Shown: one piece after another, positions 24,717-37,518 of the stretch | Layout of the letters: each line of letters begins with the position of its first letter | Position numbering within the stretch: position 1 is the first letter of the stretch | Source of the DNA: Tomocerus qinae | Lineage: Eukaryota > Arthropoda > Collembola > Entomobryomorpha > Tomoceridae | NCBI GenBank assembly: GCA_020055645.1 | Contig: CM034550.1 | Span: 12,785,001 to 12,849,000 of the forward strand | DNA: 64,000 nucleotides | Direction: 5' to 3' | The notes under the pieces: model-generated | What the model was told of the DNA's origin: nothing | Databases searched by the model: none | What the model saw: the letters and a program-made list of their open reading frames with translations, nothing else | Translations under genes and position numbers: made by a program

Positions 24717-27590
24717 TTATTCCCCATCTTCTTCTTCACCATCGTCTTCAAAGTCTTCTTCTTCATCATCCATTTCTTCTGCAGCTGGTGGGGCTGGTCT
24801 TGTTGCTGAAGAAGAAGGAGCAGGAGCTTCTGGAGGCTCAGGGGATTCTGGAGGTTCAGTAGAATCGGGTTCTGCACTATCTACTGGAGCACGATCACTT
24901 TCATCAACAAATTCAACAGTTGATGCTTTGAAGCTATCAGTAATATTTGGAGGTTCCGGTTCTTCCTCCTCTTCTTCCATTTCATGCTTAGACATCTTAT
25001 CAGGGAAAGCTTCAAGACCTTTTTCGGCAATTTCCTAAACAAAATCCAAGATTAGCATAGAGAATAAATTCGGGTAATAACTACAGTGAAATTCTTCACT
25101 AACCGCATCGAGTTCGTTGTAAAAGTCTTTTTGTGTTTGCAAAATAGGATCGTGTAGGGCTTCATAAACCAAATCATAATCTCTGCCTCCAGAATAATCT
25201 GGAATGGGAACAGGTTTTCCAGTTTCTTTTTCTTTCTGCTTAGCTAATTCTATTTGCTGGGCTCTATCTTCCTCCAGTTTCTTTTTCTCTGCTACAGCCT
25301 TTTCTTTGTCTCTCTTGCGAAGTCTAAGTTCTCGGTGTCGCTGCTCTAGGAATTTTTCTCTGCGAGTTTCTCTCTCAAAAATTGTACCTAGAAGAGTCCT
25401 GGAAATATTTCATAGCTATTAACACAATTATCTGGAAAATTCTCTTCCATTCATTTAAAAAATAAAAACAAATCATCACCTGTCATTTTTAGTGAAAGTA
25501 GTCATATACTCAGCTGGTTTTAAAAGCCGGACTTTTCCTTTGTTTGTACCAACAGCAATAAATTTACCAGTGTCTGAAGGCCATAGGCATGTCAGCTGTT
25601 CTCGGGTAATCTGTCGTAATAATTAAATTATTTAATTCTCTGTGTGTAATTCTGTGAAAATAATGCATTGTAAAATTGTACTCTGGTGCTTAGAAAAGGA
25701 TATGCAGGATGCTTGATAAAATCCCAGAAGTCTACATGACCATCTAAACGAGAAGCCACTATAACTGAAGGTCGAGTCGGAATCCAATGGGCGTAAGTGT
25801 ATTGAGATCTCTGTTATTAATAAAATGAGTGTATAAATTATAGAATTAATTCCTTACAATTATTATTCAACCCAATTTTAATTACTTGCGGAGCAGTCCA
25901 CATTATAGATGACTCTCGGCAATCTTCTGTGAATATTCGTAAGCAATCCTGACCAACTGAGAGCATATTTTTTATGAAAAACGGATTTCGGTGCAAAGCC
26001 CTGACTCTTCCTCTGTGTCCTTTGAAGCAATGAATGAGCCTCTCGTTCGCAGATTTCCCTTTTTTCATCATCAGCATTATTTGACCTGTCAGAGCAATAA
26101 TAAACAATCCAGGCGTTAGTAAAATCAAAATATTTTACTGTCCTAAAAAATATTAATTGTTGATTTTACCTCCTTCACATCCAGCTACAAACTTAGTAGG
26201 TAGTGTGTGATCATACTCTAAAACTGTACAAGGAACTGCATGTTCTGGCCGACAATTACCCTTCTCTGGATCTAACCAAGTTTCATCAAGTCGTTTATCG
26301 CAATAACGTTCATCCCACCAAATGACCTTTTATTTCATAGTTTCGTTTTTAGTGCAATGTAAATAAATGTAAATAAATGTAATATTTTAATTATATTTTT
26401 GCAAATATATTGTATGTGTTACTGCATGGATTAATTTCAAATTTTACCTGCCCGTCCAATCCCCCGGAAAAGAATTCTGAGCCCGTTTTGCTATTTATCC
26501 AAGTTGCCGTAGAACAAACATCACCGTGACTAATGTCCAAGTCTGAAATCATTTGTGGCCATGGACCAACACGATTATCCCAAGTTCCAACCTAAAATTA
26601 CGCATTTAAAAGATAATATAGACTATCAGATGTAAAAAAATGAGTTTTAGCCGAGATACGAATTTTATTTTGCACACCGTTCCATTGTACAAAGCAGCGA
26701 TGATACTGTGAGGGTCCTTAGGGTGATAATGCATCTCTTGGACTGGACTAGGAGCAATAATTTTTGCTTCAGGACGACTAGGAATTTCCACCTCAAAAAA
26801 GTAAGCCTCGGTGGGTTTGTTTCGGAGTAATGGATCAAAATCGTAAGGGCAATAAGAGACGCCCATTCGTCCGTAATCATTAGCCCAGCAAATATGCTTC
26901 ACAGCCCGTTCCGTGGATGTCGGATCCAGAAAGTCGCAAATGACGTGAGCGTAAGGATGTCTCCGTTTGTCAGTTGGATAATGCCATTTTCGTTTGTAGT
27001 ATTCGGCATACATGTGCATAGCATTATTGTGCTTTACTAGTTCTTCCACATTCTGAAGAAAATAAGGAAAAACTAGTTCATTTAATTATTCACAATAAAA
27101 ACTGCAACGGAAAATGGAAATTAGTCACAAAATAACCTCAGTTAGGACGGGCATCACATTCTGGAAAGCTTCATCCTTTTCCAACTTCTTCCGAGCACGC
27201 ACGATAATATCAGGTTCGTCGACATTGACATCTTTGGCCCAACCTCCTTCGGTGTGATGGTAATTCCAGCTTTTGAAAACTGGTCGATTACTGTTCATCT
27301 ATAAAATTCAAATACGAGTATTATTTATTATTGTTAAATACCAACTTGAAACATATGACTAATACAATTTGGTTTACCAGTGTGTTTTTAGTTGGAGGAA
27401 TAGCTTGGACATTCTTATCAACAACTGCCTTTTGTCGAACTCTTTTTCGGTTATTTGGATTTGGTTTGATATTACAATGCATGCGTGAGTGATCTTCTGC
27501 AAATTGAGGCTGACGGCCGAACTCATACCGCATACGTATATATGGGAATACATTTTGATCAAGAATCGACCAAGTTGGAGCGTTATCCAT
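24717..27590 (-). CDS. DNAI2: Axonemal dynein intermediate chain 2 (WD-repeat)
   Basis: Subunit of the outer dynein arm of motile axonemes; in hexapods probably used only in sperm or chordotonal cilia. Ten minus-strand exons: 27378-27590, 27137-27298, 26678-27052, 26448-26591, 26170-26326, 25886-26085, 25682-25810, 25480-25610, 25104-25398 and 24717-25034. All phases agree and give 707 aa. The N-terminus has the DNAI2 signature YEFGRQPQF and then HHTEGGWAKDVN. WD-repeat cores follow: VGTWDNRVG, VIWWDERYCD, FKGHRGRVRALHRNPFF, CRESSIMWTAPQ and LDGHVDFWDF. After these come the family-specific LGTIFERETRREKFLEQRHR and a charged coiled coil. The tail of about 90 residues is rich in Glu and Pro and ends EEEDFEDDGEEEDGE. 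At the third junction the donor after ACG was chosen because it preserves the WD spacing. Confidence 0.93.
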
Positions 27591-29215
27591 ATTTGCTTTA
27601 AGGTCACTGGATTCTTGAATTACGTAGGAAGAAGAACTCCGGAAATGTAAAATGCTACGGGATGAAAGTTGAATGCACAAGGGAAATACTCGTTCTGAGT
27701 CAAAATCTCATTGAGCCAAGACTCAAGAATGAAAAAGGTTCCTCGCCAAATTGCTTCATTTGTTTTGTTACGTAATAATTTTGACAAAAATTGATCATTT
27801 ACTTAGCAACTACCTCCTAGAATGTTCAAATACGAATGACGAATGGGGTCATTGTCCATTATTGTGATACTCCGTGCACCTAAACATATTCAAATGTCAA
27901 TCAAAAAAGACAAATGACAACTTGGTTATTAGATCTTACATTTTCCGATAATTAAAAAAATTATATTCAATAAAAATCATAATTAAGTACTATTTTATAT
28001 GGATCCAAGAGTTTTAAAACCATAAATCCTAAACAGTTTTCACATAATCACATCAAAATATATGCACTTTAACATATCCATGCGACATATAGGAAAAATG
28101 AATACATACATATTGCGAGTACAGTAGTACAAAAATATGCAATCAATGTTGACGTTGACGCATTTATAAATTATATGATTATAAATAAATGCGAGTGACA
28201 ATGTCATTCACTAATCTAATAGTACTAGTGCAATAATATTCTCATAACGATTCAAAAAAGACAGAATGGCCGACACATAATGTAACAATGCAAGTAAAAT
28301 ACATAGTATCATGCATTAATAAATTTCACGAAATCCTATGCATATTATTCTTTCCTGTATTATTCTTTTTGGTCCAGGCAGGGTTCCGTGTATGTTGAGC
28401 ATATCAATAATACAGTAAACAACCACAAACTCAATTCAGCTTCGACATAAATAGGTTCAAACAAATACGACCAACATGACTAAAGTTAATACCAAATCAT
28501 TTATTGATATTCAATGTAAATATTGTTTAGTTTATCAATTTTGGTGCAATCATAGTCATTGTAGTATGCTAAAATGCTAAACTCAGTCAAACATCTGTGA
28601 ATATTTTATACGTACAGTGAGTCAAATGTGATTTGTAAACTAATGCTAATCTCGAACAAAACAAAATGGCTATATCTCTAAAACAGTAGTATAGTAAGTT
28701 TAGTAATAAAATTAAGCATGCTTCTTCATTAGCTAGTTTACTTTTTTGCATATTGACAACCTTCTTGTAAAAATTAGCAAATTGCATGATTGCATGTTGG
28801 ATGAGTATGTAGTAACTTAGAACTTGGGATACCATACTAACGCGGCTTGAGTCTGACTACTGTGTAGAATAGTGCAATGTAATGCTACTTACTAAGAACC
28901 CCATTTTTGATCATCCTACTTGCTACAAAACTTGGCAGCTCGGATCCCAGCTGATGTCCTGTGTATTTTCATGCATGTTCGTTGTACTAGTACAAAGTTT
29001 TATGCTGAACAATCCATTTTTTGTTTGACAAACTGCTCTCTCATATACAACAACAGTCTGTTGACTGAACTAGAAATGACGCATATTATGGTAAACTGAC
29101 CTAAAGTTTTTCAACTGCCAAAGAAGTATTCTACTTCAGGTTCAGTTGGAAACAAGCGAGAGAGGCAGCAACACACAACGTAGAACTCTCCGTCTAACGA
29201 TATTATTGTTTCAAT
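27591..29215. other. Intergenic region between the dynein and cathepsin genes
   Basis: The two genes are divergent and share this 1.6-kb spacer. No gene, RNA gene or clear repeat seen. Confidence 0.4.
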
Positions 29216-29223
29216 TATAAAAG
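29216..29223 (+). promoter_or_regulatory. TATA box of the cathepsin B gene
   Basis: TATAAAAG located 75 bases upstream of the ATG at 29291. Confidence 0.5.
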
Positions 29224-29290
29224 TAGAAATTGCAGACACATACAGATTTCAATTTTAGCGTGCCTAATTTACCTATTTGGGTAACTTAAT

Positions 29291-31801
29291 ATGGGTTTCT
29301 CGGGTATTTTGTTAGTATGTGCGGCAAGTGCACTTTCTGTGACATTTGCTACACAATTTCCAGTGCCTACTCCAAATTTTCCTCTCTTCTCTCAGGACAT
29401 GATTGACCACATCAATAATCTCAAACCAAATTGGACCGTAAGTCATACTTTGTTAAATTTTCGAATTATTTTTACAGTTTACTTAAATTTAATTTCACTG
29501 CCGCATAACTTTAAAGAATTCGAATAGGGAATTGATATTAGTTATTTGATTGAGGGCGTATATTTACTTTTGACTTTTTTCAAATTGCAGGCTGGTCAAA
29601 ATTTTCATCCTGAAATAGATATCGGCTACATCCGAAAACTATGTGGAGTTCTACCTGGCTCTGATAAGTATCGCCTACCTGAAAGAAATCATCGAGTTGA
29701 AGGACTATACATTCCAAAGGAATTCGATTCCAGAACCAAATGGCCAAATTGTCCTTCGCTGAAAGAAATTCGAGATCAGGGTTCTTGTGGATCTTGCTGG
29801 GTAACATTAATCCTCCCCTTTTAATAGTCTTGCTAAACATTTCCACCATAACTCGCAAATCATTATCCTTAAATATGTCTCTTTGAAAATTCCTTTTGAA
29901 CTTTTAAGTTAGAGAATGATAAACCAACAAAATTATGCTAATGCAATATAAAACAATACATTTATTTTATAAGTCCTCATAAGAATTTATAAGAATGACA
30001 ATCAGGATATCAGGAAAACCATATTCATAAATAAGTATGACTAATCCACCCAGAATTTTGTTGATCACACGATTTTTGTTTTCTTTGATATACTTTAGTG
30101 TTGTATTCATCTTATTTACTTAATGTGCTTATGTATTCCTTCTTTTATCTTATGGCTAACGATGAGTTATTTATTTTAAGTACACACTCTACAACGTACT
30201 TTTGTAAACAATTTTAATATAGATTACTTTATTTCACAGTAGAAAGTATAAAAGAGAATTAACAAATGTTAATGTGAAGGTTAATGTTTATATTTACTAG
30301 GAATATTGTTCAAGGATAAAGTTGAGAAATATCATTAGATATATTTGAACAAATATCGATTATGATTGTTTCTAAGAATCCATTGTCTTTGTTCTTCGGA
30401 GTTTGCTCTCAATGACCTCTTGAACCTCATTCACCGCCTTATCAATATTTATTCACGACTAAAGAAGGCGTTTACTTCCATGTTGTTTATCTATCCGTGA
30501 TAATTATTTTAAGTAATGCGGAATATGTTATGACTATGACTCATCGTCAGTCTCCAGCAGAAGTAGATAGCATTGTGTCTATCTCGTCTAGAACTAAATG
30601 AAGCAAGTGTTTTGTAATCATAAAAACTAAAATAACTCAGTTCCATATAAAATGGAAATAGATGATAAAGAGCGATGAGTTTTATTCTAGTGTCTACTGT
30701 GTTATCCGTAAGGATGTGATATACCATCCTGTATAGTAGGCTTTGATGCAGTTAAAAGCATTCACTAATATTTTCCATGTTAATACATTTTTATGATAAC
30801 CCATTATGATTCTGTATTAACTCTATAAATTATGTAACTGCACTTGATGTAGAGTAGATTCTTTGCCAATATTTAATTTTTTCATTTTTTTGAAAAGGCA
30901 TTTGCAATGACAGCCGCTGCAACTGATCGCTACTGTATTGCTAGCAAAGGAAAATCTCGGTTCCGATTCTCGTCTGAGAATTTACTCTCATGCTGTGGTG
31001 AATGTGGAGATGGATGCAACGGAGGGTTCCCGTCTGCTGCATGGGAATATTGGGTCGAAACTGGAATTGTATCTGGAGGACCCTACGATTCTAACAATGT
31101 AAACAAACGCCACCTTATTCCGTATTAATTGTAATGCAAAACCCGCTGATTTAACTATGATGCAAATTTAGGGATGTCAACCGTATGAAATCGCTCCTTG
31201 TGAACATCACACAACTGGAAAGCGACCGAATTGCACTGGAGAAGGTGGCGGTACTCCTGCGTGCCATAAAACTTGTGAATCTTCCTATTCGGTCGATTAC
31301 ACTAAAGATTTACATTTTGGAAGAAAAGCTTACTCTGTTTCAAGGAAACCAGCTCAAATACAAATGGATATCATGAAAAATGGTCCAGTCGAAGCAGCAT
31401 TTACTGTCTATTCAGATTTCCCATTGTATAAGTCAGGTATGAATTGTTTTTAGAATTATTTAAAAGCACAGTAGTCATTTGGAGGATACCTATTACTAGT
31501 ATTATGATCCTGTACTAGGGGTTTACCACCACGTTACCGGAGAAGAACTCGGTGGACATGCAGTGAAGATTTTGGGATGGGGAGAAGAAAATGGTGACCA
31601 ATATTGGTTGGTTGCGAATTCGTGGAATACGGATTGGGGTAAAATCCTTACAATTATCAAACAAATTAGGAAATGGTATTGAATATTAATTTATTTAATT
31701 TTGTCATCTGAACAGGAGATAATGGCTTCTTTAAAATCCGCCGAGGAAATGATGAATGTGGAATTGAGAGCTCTATCGCTGCTGGTCTCCCGAAAGTTTA
31801 A
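29291..31801 (+). CDS. Cathepsin B-like cysteine protease precursor
   Basis: Lysosomal or gut papain-family (C1A) protease. Exons 29291-29437, 29591-29800, 30898-31098, 31172-31436, 31519-31638 and 31716-31801 join in frame to 342 aa, the usual length. Order: signal peptide (residues 1-20, [19 protein letters not shown]), propeptide with HINNLKPNW, then the mature enzyme from about IPKEFDSR. Catalytic Cys118 lies in DQGSCGSCW, His288 in [11 protein letters not shown] and Asn308 in [10 protein letters not shown]. The occluding loop [18 protein letters not shown] keeps the paired histidines that give dipeptidyl-carboxypeptidase activity. The disulfide cysteines and [13 protein letters not shown] are also present. 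Intron 2 (1.1 kb) splits the gene right after the catalytic Cys-Trp. Appears intact and active. Confidence 0.95.
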
Positions 31802-32143
31802 TTAAGAAACTCTCGCGTTTGATCAATTTTATTGGGTTCTATTATTATCTATAAGTTAAAATACTATGCAAGCGTTTGGATCTTTTTTCTATTGTACCAC
31901 ATTGAGTTAATTATACATTGCACTCGTAGCTTCTGTCCGTAAAAAATGCTTATTGTACTTCAATAATTTAGTAAGGTAAAAATAACACCAATTTGTGTAA
32001 ACTTTTTGTTAAAATTATTTAATAAATCACTAAAAGACATCTTATTGGTTGTTTCAATATTTTTAACGAAGCTCGAATAGGAACGAAGATGAAATATTTA
32101 TTATTTTGGCTCGGTCACGAATGAACTGAGGAATTTCATTAAA
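31802..32143. other. Convergent 3' ends of cathepsin B and fucosidase genes
   Basis: AT-rich; presumably the two 3' UTRs. Nothing else seen. Confidence 0.4.
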
Positions 32144-33769
32144 TCATACCTCCTTAAATACAAATGTAAAGGCCCACTTAGAAACAGGATTACCCAGGTC
32201 AGGAATATCGATAAGAATTCCTTTGTTTTGCAAATCTTTCCATAAGATTTTTCCTGTAAATCCTAAAATGTCAATTTTTGAAAAGTCCTTCGCTTTAATA
32301 GATTCCAATCTTATTTGTGTCTTAAGTAAACCCGGTCCATTGAGAACTATTGCATAAATCTCGTTTCTCTCATCATTCCGGGTGTACCAAACGTTATTTG
32401 ATGCGGAGTCATTTTGTGCCGTTTGCCAAGGGTGAGATTCATAAACAGCATTGCCATTTACTTCTAGCCATTGTCCCAGCTGAATTAATCTTTCTTGCAT
32501 CACCGGATCGATCGTCCCTTCCTTTGTAGGGCCAACATTAACTAAAATGTTCCCACCACAGGAAACAGTCTCGGCCAATTGCTTGAGTAATTCATTGATA
32601 CTCAAATAGTCTGATAATTTTGCATTTCGACGAAATCCCCAATTAAATCTATCCAGAGTCATTGCATTTTCCCATTTAAAAGGTTGAAGAACTCCTGGAC
32701 TGTAACGATCTTGACATGAAAAATATCCACCATGTTTACATGATGTCCCAGAACCCCAACGATCATTTACGACAACGGTATCCTTCACAGGACTATCATT
32801 GTACAGCCAAACCAAAAATTCTTTTGATTTCCAATACGAGTCTGGAGCTTCCCAGTCTCCATCAGACCAAATTACTTCAGGCTTGTAGTTGAGTATCTAA
32901 AATTTCAAAAATTGAAAAACTACGATAATTGTTGGTCGAAAAATAGTCTAAAATCGTCCCATTGCAGAATTGCATAAAATATTAAAAAGTGAAAGTTCGT
33001 AAATTAAAATTAAAAATCAGATGTTTTTCCGTACCAGCTCACGCATTTCGGGTAAGACCTTGAGATGAACAAAATCATCAGTTTTCAGTAGGTTTCTTTT
33101 GTCACTAAGCCAGAGAGGATTGTACCATTCGTAAAGTGAGTGATATATACCAAATTTTAAAGTTGTATTCTTCCTAATGGCAACAGCAAGTTCTCCCAAC
33201 AAATCTCTATTTGGACCAACATCCATAGAATTCCAATTGAAAGAATATTTCGAAGGCCACAGTGTATATCCTTCGTGGTGTTTGCTTGAAAAGACGACGT
33301 ACTGAGCCCCAGATTTCGAGAAAAGATTGGCCCATTCGAAGGGATCATAAAATTCGGCTGTAAGTTGAGGAGCAAAGTCTTGATAACTAAAATTAGGTGG
33401 GTAATTATTCTTCATAAAAGTCACATAACTCGGGCTCCCTGATTTCCAATAGTTCCAGAACCATTCACTTCCAAAACTAGGGACAGAATGCACACCCCAG
33501 TTGATGAAAATTCCTACTTTACTAGAATCAAACCATTTCGGCAAGGGACGAGAGTCCAAGCTTTCCCAAGTGGCATTGTAGATAATTCGAGGAGATACAT
33601 GGTCAGGTTTATTTTCTTCTGTTAACTGTTGTTCGTCTTCGCTATCAGAAACGGATATTTTCACTCCCTGATTGTTTTTGAAAGTAGTAGTTAACATTGA
33701 TGTCTCAACATTAGAAATAATTATGCAAAAAATAGGAAAATAAAACATAAAGACACCACGTGGATGCAT
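32144..33769 (-). CDS. Alpha-L-fucosidase (GH29), paralogue 1
   Basis: Secreted or lysosomal hydrolase removing alpha-L-fucose from glycoconjugates. Two minus-strand exons, 33035-33769 and 32144-32896, give 495 aa in frame. A hydrophobic N-terminus ([15 protein letters not shown]) fits a signal peptide. GH29 landmarks: [43 protein letters not shown], and the nucleophile Asp257 in VIWSDGDWE at the start of exon 2. [16 protein letters not shown] follows the catalytic domain. Oddity: the conserved His of the IHWG motif, a fucose-contacting residue in this family, is Asn90 here (IFINWG), while the neighbouring paralogue keeps His. Activity or specificity may therefore be altered. The single intron is at the same place as in paralogue 2, so the pair arose by tandem duplication. 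Confidence 0.92.
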
Positions 33770-34365
33770 TTTCGTGAAAACACTTCTATTAACCTCAAGT
33801 ATGCGTAATAAATTATTGCAGTAAATGTAAACAAACTACAAATTGAATTAGATAGACTGATCGCAAACTTGTCCCTCTCACAAGACACTACTGTACATGA
33901 ACTCTTGTTTGTTTTCCAAATGACTTTGCAAACTCGTCGTTTACTTATATATGTTATTTTCTTTCGTTCATATCGATGAATAAATTGGTTACAAATAGAT
34001 TAGGTTATCTATAACTGCAAGATACAAGGTCCTATTCTATTACTATTACTACATAATATAACTTATGGTGACGACTATTTACATACAAAATCGTTTTTTA
34101 TGCTTTTATAGGCTCGGGATCGAATTCTTCTGGCAAAGACAAACCAACGTCGCTTGAGGAAATTTTATTGAAAAATATTAAATATTATTGGAGTTTTCAA
34201 TACATAGATATACATATACCGAAGAAAATAGATTACTTATTTTTGTAGGCTTTATGTACATTTTTCGTCAAGAGCATTTATTAAAATCATTAATATTCGG
34301 GAGAAAACAAAATTGCGCCTGAAAGCATTTACATTGAAAGCAAACGATAATTTACACTGATTTAG
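33770..34365. other. Spacer between the fucosidase paralogues
   Basis: Promoter side of paralogue 1 and 3' side of paralogue 2. No further gene; AT-rich. Confidence 0.4.
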
Positions 34366-36054
34366 CTATACAAGTTCAATAGAAATCGTCCACGCCCACT
34401 CCCCGTTGACTTTGCTGATATCTGGCATTTCCACTTTAATTCCATCTCCAGAGCGTGAGAATTTTAATTGTCCACAAGACGAGCACCCTAAGAGACTCAA
34501 TTTCTTAGCGATCGTGAATTTTACAGATCCCAAAATGATTTCTTGACCAGGCCATTTATTTAAAATGATAGCAAACACTTTCACATCACTTTCATTAGTC
34601 TGTTTGGCAGTGTACCAAACATCTGAGGTGACGGAATCATTTTGAGTAGTTTTCCAAGGTACAGTTTCATATATAGCTTCTCCGTTAATTTCCAACCATT
34701 TTCCCATCTGCAAGAGTCTTTCCTGCATCAAAGGTATGATAGTTCCTTCCTTCGTTGGCCCAATATTGATGAGAATATTTCCTCCACATGAAACTGTTGT
34801 AACTATTTCTGATATGATCTCCTGGACTGTAAGATAATCTTGCAATTTAGCATTCCTTCTGAATCCCCAAGAGAATTTATCCAGGGTCATTGCATTTTCC
34901 CACTTATACGGTTGAACCACTCCTGGATTGTATCTATCCTTACAAGTAAAAAATCCTCCATGCTTACATGGTACACCATATCCCCATCGATCGTTTGTTA
35001 CCACTGATTCTTTCACCGGACTGGAATTATACAACCAGGCGATAAACTCTTTTGATTTCCAGTAAGTTTCCAATGCATCCCAATCTCCATCTGACCAAAT
35101 TACATCTGGTTTATATTTGTTTACCTAAATTAGCAACAATAAAAATAATTAAAAATCGCTTAAAATGAAATCATGTGATTTACACTACCTACCAAGTTTA
35201 TCTAGTTTAAAAGTTATTGTAATAAAATGCAGCATTGAATTTTCATGATAGACATCAAAAACATACTTTTGCAAAAATAAAATAAAATTCATATGCCCAC
35301 CCAAAGTAAAATAATATTCGAATGTAATTACCAATTCATAAAGTTCCGGCATTGCTTTGAACCTAACGAAATAATCCGTGGAAAAGATATCCCAACGATC
35401 AGCAATGCAAAGTGGGTTGAACCATTCCAGCAATGAATGATAAATTCCAAACCGCATTTTTGTTTTTGAACGAACTGCCTCAGCTAATTCTCCGACTAAA
35501 TCTCTATTTGGACCAACATCCATGGAATTCCATGCGAAAGAATATTTCGAAGGCCACAAAGTGTATCCTTCGTGATGTTTACTTGTAAGAACTACGTATT
35601 TAGCTCCAGCCTTTTCAAACAAGTCTGCCCATTCTGTAGGATTGAAAAATTCGGCCGTGAAATCTTTTGCGAAATCTTGATACGTAAATTTGTAGGGATA
35701 GTTATCACGCATATAGTTCACAGTTTTTGGTTCGTAAGTTTTCCAATTGTACCAAAACCATTCACTTCCAAAAGCAGGAACACTAAAAACTCCCCAATGA
35801 ATAAAAATCCCTATTTTAGATTTATCATACCATCCCGGGAGTGGACGACTATCTAGACTCTCCCACGTAGGCTCATAACGTAGAGAACCGATAGTGTTAT
35901 TATTATAATAACGAACAGAGTTGTTTTCTGTTACAACTAATGAAGAAAGATGCTCTACTAAACTACTCGTATTTCGAAATGACGACGATAAAGCAGTTGA
36001 AAGTGTTAGGAATGTCAATACTATAAATAATTGAAATGCAAAAACTTTGGCCAT
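34366..36054 (-). CDS. Alpha-L-fucosidase (GH29), paralogue 2
   Basis: Two minus-strand exons, 35332-36054 and 34366-35124, give 493 aa in frame. The N-terminus [20 protein letters not shown] is a convincing signal peptide. Motifs: [20 protein letters not shown] with the fucose-binding His86, [34 protein letters not shown], nucleophile Asp253 in VIWSDGDWD, and [16 protein letters not shown]. All expected active-site features are present, unlike paralogue 1. The C-terminal beta-sandwich domain keeps a Cys pair (CSSCGQ). It lies head-to-tail with paralogue 1 and has the same intron position and phase. Confidence 0.93.
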
Positions 36055-36955
36055 TTTTACTACTAATTTTAAAAGATTTTATTGCAGATTTTAATGATTC
36101 TATGTTTGATGAGTAGGGTGATACATTTCTGTACTAAGTACTAGCACAGCAGAGTCAAATTGTATATAGAGTAATTAAATGATGTTTTGATTATGACAAA
36201 TGGTAGCAGTAATGCATAAGCAGCAACGAACTATAATTATTTTCAATAAACTTTATAGATAAAGATGTACTTGAGGATGTTGTAACAACTATACAGTGGG
36301 CAGAGTTGCATATATATAGACTATTAATATATTTATTATCAGGAGAATTTTTGACCCTTGCTTATTTTGTTTATAGCGAGGGATGAATGACTTTCATTAA
36401 ATACAAAATCCTCGTTATAAAGAGTGTACAATTCTAAGATATAAGAAATGTAGATGTAGTAAAGTAGTATATGTTACAATTTTAATTTGCCGTATGGCTG
36501 TATATCTAATCTAGTGATTTCACATATTGTAATATGTAATTATATACATATAGAAAGCCCATCTCCAAGTCATTCAGTTGGGTAAATTGGATGTAATTAA
36601 TTTTCTCTGATATGCATATAACTTTAAAAAATATACTCTCAGATCAGGATCAACGTAACACGATGTATCTTACGGATACCCACTCCAACAGGGAAAAAGC
36701 AAAATGTCTGAATCAAATCATTTTTATTAAAGACTAGGGATTTTGGCCATTTACAATTCCACTTTTACAGTCAGGAAGGATATGACATGAACAACAGAGA
36801 GCTCTCAAATGATTTCATTTTTAGCCAGTAGCAAGGCAGCAAGGCTTTTGATAATGTGATTATCTAAATGTACAGCTAGCTGGGATCCGATCGGTACTCG
36901 ATAAGCAAGGCTTGTTATTCTGTCATCTGTTCGCATCTAGAAATCTATTACCGGG
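36055..36955. other. Intergenic region, nothing recognised
   Basis: Upstream of fucosidase paralogue 2. No gene or repeat that I can define. Confidence 0.35.
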
Positions 36956-37115
36956 ATCTCGTTTCAGCAGGTGCAGATGCTGAAACGAGATTTTGTTCAG
37001 TTCCAACACCTGCTGAAAATAGACCAAATCTCCTTTCAGCACCCTGCCGAAACGAGACAGAGATAATTACAGCACCTGCTGAGACTAGACCATTCTCGTT
37101 TCAGCACCTATTTTT
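36956..37115. repeat. Cluster of inverted and direct copies of a TCGTTTCAGCA motif
   Basis: Perfect 14-bp inverted repeat: ATCTCGTTTCAGCA at 36956-36969 and TGCTGAAACGAGAT at 36978-36991, with an 8-base loop. Within the next 120 bases, variants of the same word recur in both orientations (CACCTGCTGAAA, TCCTTTCAGCACC, TGCCGAAACGAGA, CACCTGCTGAGA, TCTCGTTTCAGCACC). The origin is unknown; it may be a degraded mobile element. Confidence 0.55.
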
Positions 37116-37155
37116 AAATGATTATAAAACATCATACCTCACTATTAATATATCA

Positions 37156-37518
37156 AAAATGATTGTGAATCATAATTAATTACTATAAATATTATAAATG
37201 CATCTTAATCAACATAAATGCATCTTCATATCATTTTTAACCAGAAATATTTCTACGACATACGCAATCAATATTATTTTATCTATTACTTGTTTAAAAT
37301 TCTATTATATAATCGCAGACTGAGAAAAATTTACCCATCTATATTATATATATGTATGGTAGGGCAAATTTTGGGGCTACTATAAAAATAAATTCTTTTG
37401 ATTTGTAATCATTTACAATGATTTATAATCATTTAGCATATACGATGATTAAGATGCATTTATGATGATTAAGATGCATTTATAATATTTACAGTAATTA
37501 ATTATGATTCACAATTAT
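37156..37518. repeat. Long inverted repeat (MITE-like hairpin)
   Basis: The left arm, about 37156-37230, and the right arm, about 37441-37518, are near-perfect reverse complements. They contain a doubled ATAAATGCATCTTAATCA unit on each side, with about 210 bases between the arms. No coding capacity. Likely a non-autonomous transposon or a foldback element. Confidence 0.6.

Noticed and set aside
24614..24877. Minus-strand 87-codon frame rich in Leu and Gln
   Set aside because: Shadow frame of the Glu/Pro-rich tail of the dynein intermediate chain.
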